Positions 56,419-64,000 of a stretch of 64,000 bases of DNA are shown piece by piece. The translations under genes and the position numbers were made by a program. This DNA comes from an uncultured Acidobacteriota bacterium (GTDB taxonomy: Bacteria; Acidobacteriota; Vicinamibacteria; Fen-336). The stretch is from the NCBI GenBank assembly GCA_902826455.1, contig CADEEV010000013.1, forward strand, positions 1 through 64,000, read 5' to 3'. Positions within the stretch are counted from its first letter, which is position 1, and each line of letters starts with the position of its first letter. The notes under the pieces were generated by a model, which was given only the letters and a program-made list of their open reading frames with translations, did not search any database and was not told the DNA's origin.

Positions 56419-57339
56419 CTAGAAGACGCGTCGGGCGACGGCCAGCGCATGCACGTGGCCGAGCGCATCGAGGACCCTCGCTCCCGACGGGTCGGAGGCC
56501 GGATCGACGGGCAGGCAGAGGGCCGTTCCTTCGCGGCGTGCGAGAACGTTGGTCACCACGAGCGCGCGCATCAACCAGACGGCACTGCGGATGTTCGGGC
56601 ACTCGACGCCGACCCAACCGGGACGATCGCCCGCGGCAGGGGAGAGACCGAGCCTCGACTGGAGGCGCTGGCCCATGGCCGCAGCCGCCTCACGGCACGC
56701 GGCCTCGCCCACGGGGTCGGTGGGGAGCGCGGGCACGGCGAGCGGTGCCCGCGACGCCATGGCCTCGAACAACGCCCCGATCGCGTTCTGCTGCGCCGGG
56801 GTGATGTGGCCCTCCCAGTAGTGGCAGGTCTTCGCCATCACCGTGACGACGTTCTTGATCTCCTTCTCGAGCCGGAAGGCCGGGCCGGCCGGTACGTCGA
56901 GGAAGCGGCCGTCGCGCCGGGCCGCGACGTTCTCCATGACGACGGCGCGCAGCAGCCAGTCGGCCGCCGTCGGATCGAGGCACGGAACGCAGATCCAGCC
57001 GGGCGTGTCCGAGGCCGACGGGTCGAGGCCGGTGACCAGGCGGATGCCGCGGCAGATCTCGGCGACGACCTCGTCGTAGCGCTGTCGGTTCGCGTCGATC
57101 TCGGCGGCCGAGGCCGGCGACAACAGCGTGCCCTTGTGCGGCGGACCGCCCGCCATGGCGAGATCGCAGAACGTGGCCCACATCTCGTTCCAGGCCACCT
57201 TCCCGTCGCGGTCGTACTTCAGGCCCGCCGAGCCCATCGACACCGGAGCGACGGCGTCGTAGTCCTGGTAGGCCTCGGGCAGCACGGCCCGCAGCCGCAG
57301 GTCGAGCTCCGCCAGCGCGCGCTCGGTCTCAGGGTTCAT
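56419..57339 (-). CDS. Hypothetical protein (306 aa) with two related halves
   Basis: The start is ATG 57339. I do not recognise the family. It is mostly helical with no signal peptide. Two segments look like related copies: TPGWICVPCLDPTAADWLLRA with VVMENVAARRDGRFLDVP near residue 130, and RPGWVGVECPNIRSAVWLMRA with LVVTNVLARREGTALCLP near residue 255. So the protein seems to be an internal duplication of an about 120-residue unit that ends in a PGW-C-VWLMRA-type helix. The central YWEGHITPAQQNAIGA links them. Role unknown. It is divergent from the gene at 57466. Confidence 0.6.
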   Translation of the reverse strand: MNPETERALAELDLRLRAVLPEAYQDYDAVAPVSMGSAGLKYDRDGKVAWNEMWATFCDLAMAGGPPHKGTLLSPASAAEIDANRQRYDEVVAEICRGIRLVTGLDPSASDTPGWICVPCLDPTAADWLLRAVVMENVAARRDGRFLDVPAGPAFRLEKEIKNVVTVMAKTCHYWEGHITPAQQNAIGALFEAMASRAPLAVPALPTDPVGEAACREAAAAMGQRLQSRLGLSPAAGDRPGWVGVECPNIRSAVWLMRALVVTNVLARREGTALCLPVDPASDPSGARVLDALGHVHALAVARRVF

Positions 57340-57465
57340 GCGCTCCACACCCGACGATCTTAGCCGCCGGGAGTGGATCGCGCGGGTGAAAAATGCTTGA
57401 CGCGCCGAAAGCCCGCGGGCCAGCATGCCGACAGGAGACGTCGTCTCGGAGAAAGAAGGCAGCTC

Positions 57466-58344
57466 ATGAAGACCAGGGTCCTTTTTCTTGCCATCCTGTC
57501 GTCGCTCGCCCTCGCCTCGCAGTCCTCGGCCGGAACCTACGGCTCGGTGGAGGTCATCCCCAATCCGGCCGTTCTCGACACCGACCGCCTGCGCAACCAG
57601 GACCTCGACGTGCGCGCGGCGTTTGCCCGGCGCCTGCTCGCCTGCGGCATCGTGGACCGCGTCGAGGAATCCCTGAGCGATACCGGCGCCATCACCACGA
57701 TCAACGGCCTCAACACGCGCTTCGAGGTCGGGGCCGGGGGCTTCCAGGGCGAGACCAACCCCGCCTTCGTCTACACGATCGCCGACGACGGCCCGAACGC
57801 CGCCAGCGTCGGCGACATTCGCGTGCTGACGGACAGCCTGGGGTTCGTGTTCTCCCAGGCGAGCGCGTTTCTCCTCGACAGCGAGAATCCGGCCGGCTAC
57901 GACTTCCCGGCCAACTACGTGGTGCTGAACTTCGCGACGCCGCCGTCCCTGAGGAGGTCGGCCCGCCTGTTCGAGACCGTCGGGCAGATCGACCACGAGC
58001 TGTTCGACACGGACAGCAGCGGCTACACGCAGTACGGCCGCGCGTACCTCTCCTTGCAGTCGTTCGTCCCGGACGCGCAGTTCATCGCCGGCTACAGCGC
58101 GGCGGCGGCGCAGTTCGGTGTCGAGTACACGCCGGTCGTGGGCGGCGTTCCGTCCTTGTTCACGGGAGGCGCCGCCTTCCCGGGCAACGACTGGACGGTG
58201 AGCACCCACGGCGAGGACTACCTCTCGCGCATCCCGGTGGCGAGCCACTCCCGTCTGCGCGCCATCCGCGCGTACCACCTGCGCGTGACCCGCGAGGCGT
58301 TGCGTCGCCGGCATCACGGGGGTTTCGACTTCGACTGCCGCTAG
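57466..58344 (+). CDS. Hypothetical secreted protein (292 aa)
   Basis: The start is ATG 57466 with an AAGAAGG site. A signal peptide (MKTRVLFLAILSSLALASQS, cleavage near SSAGT) leads a beta-rich exported protein with VEVIPNPAVLDTDRLRNQDL and GDIRVLTDSLGFVFSQASAF. Ala/Gly-rich and Tyr-containing segments (YDFPANYVVLNF, AGYSAAAAQFGVEYTPVVG) suggest a compact beta domain, and the C-terminus is basic (HLRVTREALRRRHHG). The family is unknown to me. It is followed by a broken membrane-protein gene. Confidence 0.6.
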   Translation: MKTRVLFLAILSSLALASQSSAGTYGSVEVIPNPAVLDTDRLRNQDLDVRAAFARRLLACGIVDRVEESLSDTGAITTINGLNTRFEVGAGGFQGETNPAFVYTIADDGPNAASVGDIRVLTDSLGFVFSQASAFLLDSENPAGYDFPANYVVLNFATPPSLRRSARLFETVGQIDHELFDTDSSGYTQYGRAYLSLQSFVPDAQFIAGYSAAAAQFGVEYTPVVGGVPSLFTGGAAFPGNDWTVSTHGEDYLSRIPVASHSRLRAIRAYHLRVTREALRRRHHGGFDFDCR

Positions 58345-58419
58345 AACGCCTCCGCGACCGTATCATCGGCCACACGGTCCTGGGCTTTGAGGAGTCGTGG
58401 GCGGCGCCCGCGGCGCTAG

Positions 58420-58692
58420 CTGCGCTTCGCGGGAAGCGCCTCGGACTTCTTCAACTTCCTGCCGGCGTGCCTGATCCCCGGCTTCGCCTCCGCGATGGTC
58501 CTCTACGCCAACGAGCGCCTGGCGCCGGTGATCTTCGCTGTCGTCCTCTCGATCGGCTCGAAGCTGACCTTCCGCGCGCCCGTCGGCAACGGGCACACGC
58601 AGCACTTCTTCAACCCCTCGAGGGCTTCCAGGTCGGCGCTAGCTCCAACACGGCCCTCGCCGCTCTATCGGTTCTTGCAGGGCAGGCAATGA
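58420..58692 (+). pseudogene. Truncated membrane-protein gene (NQR2/RnfD- or UnbU-like)
   Basis: From just after an in-frame TAG (58417-58419) the frame reads FAGSASDFFNFLPACLIPGF, then ASAMVLYANERLAPVIFAVV and RAPVGNGHTQHFFNPS. The FNPS segment following a Gly/His-rich loop matches the RnfD/NqrB-like fold seen in UnbU-type proteins. After FNPS the sequence loses similarity, which fits a frameshift or deletion, and ends at 58692. It lacks a start and the first helices. The 115 bp after it (to 58807) are AT-richer and hold no gene I can support. Confidence 0.45.
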
Positions 58693-58807
58693 CTTAGGGC
58701 TCTTGGCGACTCTGCAATATCTCTTGCTTGTGCCAGTCGGGATGTGCTATTCGTGGCCATCGTTCTTGGTCTGTGTTACGTGATACGGTCCAAATAAGAA
58801 CAGGACG

Positions 58808-60442
58808 ATGCCGCGTGACTGGATGAAGAGAGAGCCATCGGAACGTTTTCCGAGGAAGTTAGATCACCCCTCGGGCGCCACGTTGGTTCTCGATCCGTCG
58901 ATGGTGCTGCTCGAGTTTCGCCGAGCGCTACGAGGGCGCGAAGGTGAGAAGGCTTTGCGCGCGGCCGGCGTCGAACCTGTCGTCCGGGTTGGACCAGCGA
59001 AGCGGGAGCGCGGACCTCGCGTCGAGATCAACCGGTCGCCAACCCGACTCTGGGGCCGCCTTCGCGCGAAGCTTAGTACGCGGACGGTCGTGGCGATCCG
59101 GCGCGCCTTCGGGGCGTCTCTCCGAACGATCGCGCCCGTGTACCGGACGCAGGGCAGCGCGGACGATGCCGCGCTCGTCAGTCCGCTGCCGCACGTCCTC
59201 GTCGTCAGACTGCTGGAAGACGGCGTCGGGCGACGTAGGCAACTCGAGAGGTTGCGACGCCTGGGGCTCCGGCACGACCCGAGGAAGTCGTTGTATCTCT
59301 CCCCCTTCGACTACTTCGTCATCGCCGACTCAGTGCCCGGTGGCTCGCACAAGCTTCGCGAGCGGCTGCTCACGTCGAAGCTGGGCATAGACGACGTCCG
59401 CTTCGAGACCATGCCGTTTCTCAAACCGACGACATTCGTCCCGAACGACACCCTGTTTGCCACGCAATGGAACATGTCCCGCATCGGCGCCACGAAACCA
59501 CACGCGGCGTGGGAGCTCAGCCGCGGTCGTAGCGACGTAGTCGTTTGCATTCTCGACGAAGGTTGTGATCTCGCCCATCCAGATCTGCGTTTCGCATCGC
59601 TCGGGATCAACCTCGGGTCAATGACAGGCGATGGACGACCGACGGGCCCGCACGGGACCGCCTGCGCGGGGGTTGCGGCTGCGATCGTCGACAACGCCCT
59701 GGGCGTGGCCGGCGTCGCGGGTGACTGCTCGATCCTCCCGGCCGCTTTTCAGAACTGGACCGACGTCGAGGTCGCGACTGGGATCGACTTTGCTATCGCA
59801 CACGGCGCCCGCGTCATAAGCATGAGCTTCGGGCAGTACGGCTCCGGCGACGGGATCGGTCCCTCTGGCTGGGACTTCGCATTGATCGCGCCAGCCATCG
59901 AACGCGCTTTCCGGCAGGGTATCGTGCTGGTCGCGGCGACGGGCAACGAGAACCTGGGCGGTTTGATCCGCTTTCCCGCGCGACATGCGCGAGTCATCGC
60001 CGTAGGCGCCTCCGACCAGATCGACAACCGGAAGTCGCCGGCCAGTCCTGACGGTGAAGGGTGGGGAGCGAACTTCGGCGCTGAGATCTCAGTCGTGGCG
60101 CCTGGCGTGAGAATCGAGACGACCGATCGGCGGGGAAGCGCGGGCTACAACACCTCCGGCGGGTCGCCGGGTGACTTTACGCCTGGCTTCAATGGCACGT
60201 CGTCGGCGACGCCCCACGTCGCCGGCCTGGCGGCGCTCGTCCTTACGCTCTGTCCCACTCACTCGGCAGGCGATGTCCGAATGATCATCGAGCGCACCGC
60301 GGCGAAAGTCGGGGCCCTGGTCTATGGGCCTCGCGCGGGCTTCGACAACGGCACACGCAACCAGGAAATGGGCTATGGCCGCATCGACGTCGCTCAGGCC
60401 GCGCGCGAAGCGTTTCTGTACACAGTCGCGTGTCTCGGGTAG
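58808..60442 (+). CDS. Subtilase (S8) with an N-terminal extension
   Basis: The 544-aa protein has a basic N-terminal region of about 210 residues with no signal peptide. The S8 domain follows: catalytic Asp in VVVCILDEGCDLAHPDL, His in PTGPHGTACAGVAAAI, oxyanion Asn in LVAATGNENLGG and Ser in FNGTSSATPHVAGLAAL (near residue 470). So the triad is complete. It is likely cytoplasmic or non-classically exported. The extension may be a substrate-binding or inhibitory domain. DNA composition is lower in GC than most neighbours. It leads a three-gene cassette ending beside a tRNA. Confidence 0.88.
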   Translation: MPRDWMKREPSERFPRKLDHPSGATLVLDPSMVLLEFRRALRGREGEKALRAAGVEPVVRVGPAKRERGPRVEINRSPTRLWGRLRAKLSTRTVVAIRRAFGASLRTIAPVYRTQGSADDAALVSPLPHVLVVRLLEDGVGRRRQLERLRRLGLRHDPRKSLYLSPFDYFVIADSVPGGSHKLRERLLTSKLGIDDVRFETMPFLKPTTFVPNDTLFATQWNMSRIGATKPHAAWELSRGRSDVVVCILDEGCDLAHPDLRFASLGINLGSMTGDGRPTGPHGTACAGVAAAIVDNALGVAGVAGDCSILPAAFQNWTDVEVATGIDFAIAHGARVISMSFGQYGSGDGIGPSGWDFALIAPAIERAFRQGIVLVAATGNENLGGLIRFPARHARVIAVGASDQIDNRKSPASPDGEGWGANFGAEISVVAPGVRIETTDRRGSAGYNTSGGSPGDFTPGFNGTSSATPHVAGLAALVLTLCPTHSAGDVRMIIERTAAKVGALVYGPRAGFDNGTRNQEMGYGRIDVAQAAREAFLYTVACLG

Positions 60443-60459
60443 CGCAATCGCAAGGAGGC

Positions 60460-60891
60460 ATGATGGAGCCCGCAAGAGGAAATGCGAAGAAGGGATTGGA
60501 AGTCTACGCGAGGCTTCGTAACGTTCTCGGTATTCACTCGTCGAACGCATTGGATCTGAAGAGCGCGTTCGGCCGTGTCGCTCACCTCCTGTCACGTGGC
60601 AGGCGCAGTTCCGGAACGCTGCAGATCATCATCGGCGGAAAGGGCCCTCGTCAGTCGTGGGTACTCAACATGACGGAGAAGGGTTGCGAAGCGCGCAAGG
60701 AAGGCGTGCACGCGCCTCGGTTTGAGGTCGTCGTACATGCGACGGCGATTCTGGCCATGCTCTCGGGAAGGATGGCACCCATCGAGGCACTGGCTCTTGG
60801 TCAGATGAGGGTGCGGGGCGACCTCGAGTTCGGTATGGAAGTGTACCGCGCCTTGGCTGCTGACAACGGCCGCGTCGATCCGTGCAATTAG
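60460..60891 (+). CDS. SCP2-like sterol-carrier-domain protein
   Basis: The 143-aa protein starts at ATG 60460 with AAGGAGG upstream. It reads as an SCP2 domain: GTLQIIIGGKGPRQSWVLNM near residue 57, then FEVVVHATAILAMLSGRMAP and ALALGQMRVRGDLEFGMEVY, the closing helix of the fold. SCP2 domains bind hydrophobic ligands such as lipids or fatty acyl chains. A partner to a protease is unusual. It begins 17 bp after the subtilase stop, so the two are coexpressed. Confidence 0.75.
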   Translation: MMEPARGNAKKGLEVYARLRNVLGIHSSNALDLKSAFGRVAHLLSRGRRSSGTLQIIIGGKGPRQSWVLNMTEKGCEARKEGVHAPRFEVVVHATAILAMLSGRMAPIEALALGQMRVRGDLEFGMEVYRALAADNGRVDPCN

Positions 60892-60903
60892 GGAGAAGGA
60901 GCG

Positions 60904-61176
60904 ATGGCGCGCGAGAAAATCGACTACCTCAAGGTCGGTAGGCACGGGGCTGGCTTGACTGGCGAATTCGGGTGGGCGTTTACAAAGACCGGGGCTACAT
61001 ATGCCCTCTGGTGGGACCCGGCTTGGCCAGACGAGAGCACGGCCGTCGATCACGTCCGCCGGAGCATGTGGATCTCGCTCCTTCGCGAGGCCATGACGAA
61101 CGGCTGGGACGTCGAGTTCCTGACTGAGAACGCCTATTCGGTAAAGGTCTTGACGATCAAGGTCTACGCGCCGTAG
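60904..61176 (+). CDS. Hypothetical 90-aa protein of the subtilase cassette
   Basis: The start is ATG 60904 with GGAGAAGGAG upstream, 12 bp after the SCP2 stop. It is a small soluble protein with aromatic-rich beta segments (GEFGWAFTKTGATYALWWDP), a helix VRRSMWISLLREAMTNGWDV, and an end strand SVKVLTIKVYAP. I do not recognise the family. Close spacing shows it belongs with the subtilase and SCP2 genes. Confidence 0.6.
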   Translation: MAREKIDYLKVGRHGAGLTGEFGWAFTKTGATYALWWDPAWPDESTAVDHVRRSMWISLLREAMTNGWDVEFLTENAYSVKVLTIKVYAP

Positions 61177-61215
61177 GCGTCGTGACGAGCCTGAGGCTCG
61201 GAGCAAGACCGCCTA

Positions 61216-61407
61216 GTGAAGGCGCTCTTTCCCAAAGTAGCGGACGAGCAACTGGGCGGGCTGTTCGTGCGCTGGGACAAGACCGCGGCCCAGAACGCCG
61301 TCGTGATCACCGTGCGCATGCAGTACGTCAGGGGCGACTTAGAACCGGAGCCGGTCGTGGCCGCCGCGGGGCAAATGATCAGGCCAGAGGTGATAGGAGC
61401 TCGATAG
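61216..61407 (+). CDS. Possible small protein (63 aa)
   Basis: A GTG at 61216 opens a frame reading MKALFPKVADEQLGGLFVRW, then AVVITVRMQYVRGDLEPEPV, to a stop at 61407. It has no clear ribosome binding site and no recognisable domain. It may be a real small gene or the end of a decayed one. The 105 bp from 61408 to 61512, up to the tRNA, hold nothing I can support. Confidence 0.35.
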   Translation: MKALFPKVADEQLGGLFVRWDKTAAQNAVVITVRMQYVRGDLEPEPVVAAAGQMIRPEVIGAR

Positions 61408-61512
61408 TTCGGATCACCGTCGACACACAGGGGTGGTCGAACGTATTCCCCGTGCCCTGGCCTGTTTCCATGACGAGCAGGCACTGCCGTTCCTGCAAGC
61501 CGTTCCTGGGGT

Positions 61513-61588
61513 TGGTGGACCGCGGGGGGATCGAACCCCCGACCTCCTGATTGCGAACCAGGCGCTCTCCCAGCTGAGCTAGCGGCCC
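61513..61588 (-). tRNA. tRNA-Ala (anticodon CGC), CCA encoded
   Basis: On the minus strand the sequence folds into a full cloverleaf. The acceptor stem is GGGCCGC with GCGGTCC, including the G3-U70 pair that marks alanine tRNAs. The D arm is TAGCTCAGCTGGGAGAGC, the anticodon loop is TTCGCAA (anticodon CGC, codon GCG), and the T arm is GGGGGTTCGATCCCCC. The 3' CCA is encoded at 61513-61515. Its 3' end faces the accessory cassette to the left. Confidence 0.93.
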
Positions 61589-61648
61589 GACGTGAAGAAC
61601 GGGGATCTTAGCAAACGCGTCCGGGGCCTTCAACCCGAATCGCGAACG

Positions 61649-63505
61649 CTACTTGCGCAGCAGCTTGCCGAGGAGCGGTGGAAGCGGCTGCGTGTCGACT
61701 TCCGAGATGTCGGGGACGACCGGCGCCGCGAGGCCGTGGGCCTGGACGTCGCTGCGGAACTGGCGCTCGTAGAGCTCGCGGTAGCGGCCGCCCTCGGACA
61801 TCAGGGAGTCGTGGGTGCCGCGCTGCACGATCGCGCCGCCGTCCATCACCAGGATCTGGTCGGCGCTGCGGACCGTCGACAGACGATGAGCGATGACGAT
61901 CGTCGTGCGGCCTTCGCGCAGGGACTTGAGGCCGTCTTGCACCAAGGCCTCGCTCTCGCTGTCGAGGCTCGACGTCGCTTCGTCGAGGATCAGGATGCGG
62001 GGATCGGCGAGCAAGGCGCGGGCGATCGCGAGGCGTTGGCGCTGGCCGCCGGAGAGACGGACGCCGCGTTCACCGACCAGGGTGTCGTAGCCGTGCTCGA
62101 GGCGCGTCACGAACTCGTGGCAATGAGCGCGCAGGGCGGCGGCCTTCACTTCCTCGCGGCTCGCGTCGGGGCGGCCGTAGGAGATGTTCTCGGCCACCGT
62201 GCCGTCGAAGAGGAAGTTCTCCTGGAAGACGACGCCGAGGTTCGCGCGCAGGTCGCGGGTGGCGACCGTCGCGAGGTCGCGGCCGTCGACCTTGACCTGG
62301 CCGGTCGTGGGGCGGTGGAAGCCCATGACGAGGCCGATGACCGTGCTCTTGCCGGCGCCGCTCGGGCCGACGAGCGCCGTCGTCGAGCCGGCGGGGGAGC
62401 GGAACGACACGCCATTGAGCACCGGCTGGCCGGGGTTGTACTCGAAGCCGACGCGGTCGAACTCGATCTCGGCGCGCGTGGTGGAGAACGGCGCAAGGCC
62501 GGCGTCTTCCTGTTCCTCGGAGGAGCGCTCGCGCAGCTCACGGATGCGGTCGAGCCCCGCGAAGGCCTCGCTCAGCTGCGTCGCGCTGTCGGCGAGGCGC
62601 GCGACCGGGGCCACCAGCATGCCGATGAAGAAGACGTACATGATGAAGTCGCCGAGGCTCATGGCCCCGGAGAGGATCCCGCGGCCTCCGACGTACACGA
62701 GCAGCGCCGCGATCATGCCGAAGATCAGGATGGCGCCGCCGCCCACCGTCGAGCTGGCCGTGACCTCGGACTTCACGCTCGCGAACAGGCGGTCGAGGCC
62801 GGCGGCGAAGGCGCGTTCCTCGACGCCCTCGGCGCGATAGGCCTTCACGACGCGGATGCCGCCGAGCGCCTCGTTGAGGCGGCCGACCACCTGGGAGTTG
62901 AGCTCGGCGCGCTGGCGGAACAGCGGCCGGATCAGGCGGAAGGCGTAGGTCATCAGGGCCGCGAAGAGCGCCAGCAGCACGAGCGTCATCGAGGTCAGGC
63001 GCCAGTTGAGCCAGAGCAGCACGCCGAGCGCGAGGAGAGCCGTCAGCAGGCTGCTCGCGAGCTGCACCAGGCCGCCGCCGATCAGGTTCCGCAGCGCGTC
63101 GGGGTCGTTCATGATGCGCGCGATCAGCACGCCGCTCTTGGTCTGGTCGAAGAACGAGACCGGCAGGTGCAGCACCTTGCGCTGCAGCTCGCGGCGCATG
63201 TCCATGATCGCGCGCTGGGCCGCGAGGCCGAGCACGCGCGCCAGCATCAGCGCCGTGCCGGCCTGCACCAGCGTCGCCGCCACGATGAAGATCGCGAGGA
63301 TGCCGAGGCGCTCGCCGTGGTGCTTCGTGATCACCTCGTCGACGAGGTACTTGCTCGAGGCGGGGAGGGCGAGGGCCGCGATGCGGCCGACGAGCAGGAG
63401 CACGAGGCCCCAGAGCAGCCGCCAGCGGTGCGCCCACAGGAGAACCCGGGCGTCGTGCCACGCAGCGCTCGAAGGCTTCCTGGAGTCGTCCCCGGGGGTG
63501 CTCAT
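61649..63505 (-). CDS. ABC exporter, fused permease/ATPase (second copy type)
   Basis: The 618-aa half-transporter starts at ATG 63505. It has six transmembrane helices in residues about 30-335 and a full ATPase: Walker A GPSGAGKST, Q-loop VFQENFLFDG, signature LSGGQRQRLA, Walker B ILILDEATSSLD and H-loop IVIAHRLST. It shares extensive similarity with the exporter at 26906-28720, for example YLVDEVI versus YLIDDVI and SFFDQTKSGVL versus RYFDSTRSGVV. The two are paralogues rather than a heterodimer pair because they lie 33 kb apart. The substrate is unknown. Confidence 0.92.
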   Translation of the reverse strand: MSTPGDDSRKPSSAAWHDARVLLWAHRWRLLWGLVLLLVGRIAALALPASSKYLVDEVITKHHGERLGILAIFIVAATLVQAGTALMLARVLGLAAQRAIMDMRRELQRKVLHLPVSFFDQTKSGVLIARIMNDPDALRNLIGGGLVQLASSLLTALLALGVLLWLNWRLTSMTLVLLALFAALMTYAFRLIRPLFRQRAELNSQVVGRLNEALGGIRVVKAYRAEGVEERAFAAGLDRLFASVKSEVTASSTVGGGAILIFGMIAALLVYVGGRGILSGAMSLGDFIMYVFFIGMLVAPVARLADSATQLSEAFAGLDRIRELRERSSEEQEDAGLAPFSTTRAEIEFDRVGFEYNPGQPVLNGVSFRSPAGSTTALVGPSGAGKSTVIGLVMGFHRPTTGQVKVDGRDLATVATRDLRANLGVVFQENFLFDGTVAENISYGRPDASREEVKAAALRAHCHEFVTRLEHGYDTLVGERGVRLSGGQRQRLAIARALLADPRILILDEATSSLDSESEALVQDGLKSLREGRTTIVIAHRLSTVRSADQILVMDGGAIVQRGTHDSLMSEGGRYRELYERQFRSDVQAHGLAAPVVPDISEVDTQPLPPLLGKLLRK

Positions 63506-63515
63506 CAACCGCTGG

Positions 63516-63521
63516 TACCAT
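63516..63521 (+). promoter_or_regulatory. -10-like element upstream of the right-end gene
   Basis: TACCAT lies 6 nt before GTG 63528 with no ribosome binding site, the same arrangement as at 24227. It sits in the 22-bp gap between the divergent ABC exporter and this gene. Confidence 0.35.
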
Positions 63522-63527
63522 AACCCA

Positions 63528-64000
63528 GTGCGAAAGCTCGCGATAGTCACCGCGTTCGTCGCGTGGGCCGGCGCCGCGATGGCGCAGTCCACGCCCGCGG
63601 ACAACGAGGTGTGGGTGGTCTCCGGGTCGTTGAGCGAGTCCTACATCGACAACCTGTTCCTGATCGACGAAGGTCCGGGGGACTGGGTCACGAACGCCAG
63701 CGTGTCGCTCGCGTACTTCCGCACGCGCCCGCCCAACTCGTTCTCGGCCTACGGCTGGCTGGGCGGGAGCTACTTCGACCGCTTCGACGTCTACAACGGC
63801 CTCAAGTACGGGGCCGGCTTCGCGGGCGAGAACGGCCTCGACCGCCGCGCGCGCGTGCGCTACTCCGGCCCCTTCGCCGACGGCCTCAACCGCAAGGCGT
63901 TCTACGACGGCCGCCTGGGCCTCCCGGAGATCGACGTGAAGTCGGGATACGCGGCCACCGGCCTCGACTACGACTTCACGGACAGCACCAGCGGTCGCCT
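63528..64000 (+). CDS. Secreted protein, probable outer-membrane beta-barrel (partial)
   Basis: The gene runs off the right edge; about 157 codons are visible from GTG 63528. A signal peptide (residues about 3-20, KLAIVTAFVAWAGAAMAQ) leads a region with alternating aromatic and polar residues, such as NASVSLAYFRTRPPNSFSAY and FDVYNGLKYGAGFAGE, and a Gly/Ser/Asp-rich turn pattern. This is typical of outer-membrane beta-barrels of Gram-negative bacteria, but no family motif is seen. It is divergent from the ABC exporter. Confidence 0.55.
   Translation, partial: MRKLAIVTAFVAWAGAAMAQSTPADNEVWVVSGSLSESYIDNLFLIDEGPGDWVTNASVSLAYFRTRPPNSFSAYGWLGGSYFDRFDVYNGLKYGAGFAGENGLDRRARVRYSGPFADGLNRKAFYDGRLGLPEIDVKSGYAATGLDYDFTDSTSGR

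Overview
The window is very GC-rich, densely packed bacterial DNA. Several gene families point to Acidobacteriota: an ADOP-type FtsX/MacB permease, a Ser/Thr kinase with a C-terminal TolB-like propeller, S41 lipoprotein peptidases and many EthD, cupin and amidohydrolase singletons. This is an inference from gene content, because no rRNA or other phylogenetic marker gene is present. Several genes carry a TANNNT -10 element only 6-9 nt before the start codon and no ribosome binding site, which suggests leaderless transcripts.

Left end (1-1857): a chimera of truncated pieces, namely a minus-strand TPP-enzyme fragment, then a LysR effector-domain fragment fused in frame to an amidase. 1860-4514 (minus): DUF3014 protein, epimerase-like SDR and solute-binding protein. 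4666-10323 (plus): zinc metallopeptidase with an MBL-fold partner, then the ADOP permease. 10374-16344: MarR-GNAT fusion, S41 peptidase, methyltransferase, cupin, LuxR-TPR regulator and DUF3892 protein. 16445-19106: TPR protein, small proteins and an iron-permease-family protein. 19183-21353: cobalamin-binding radical SAM RiPP maturase, translationally coupled to a 34-residue Lys-rich peptide. 21396-36778: kinase, zinc-ribbon protein, GT-C-like membrane protein with a P450, ABC exporter, antiporter with amidohydrolase, and a CzcA-type RND pair.

36949-49981: a Cys-rich lipoprotein, a second zinc-ribbon paralogue, a RedB-like protein with an orphan sensor module, a GT87 gene preceded by the wreck of a tandem copy, SDR and GNAT genes, and a block of two unrelated phosphoesterases with uncharacterised partners. 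50021-54090 is less GC-rich. It contains a membrane protein, a catalytically degraded serine hydrolase, and a compact operon of small Cys-containing peptide, DUF692/MNIO enzyme and partner protein, which is a candidate uncharacterised RiPP pathway. 54119-58344 returns to ordinary genes (GH51 arabinofuranosidase, cupin, hypotheticals).

58420-61407 looks like an accessory patch: a truncated membrane-protein gene, then subtilase, SCP2-like and 90-aa genes, ending beside a tRNA-Ala(CGC). The right end carries a second ABC exporter and the start of a secreted protein.

The two most interesting systems are the MNIO operon (52337-54090) and the radical SAM/peptide pair (19183-21353). A recurrent oddity is loss of internal parts of genes: the LysR-amidase fusion, a VOC protein, a serine hydrolase, a kinase-less sensor and the GT87 remnant. 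This may be real decay or assembly error.
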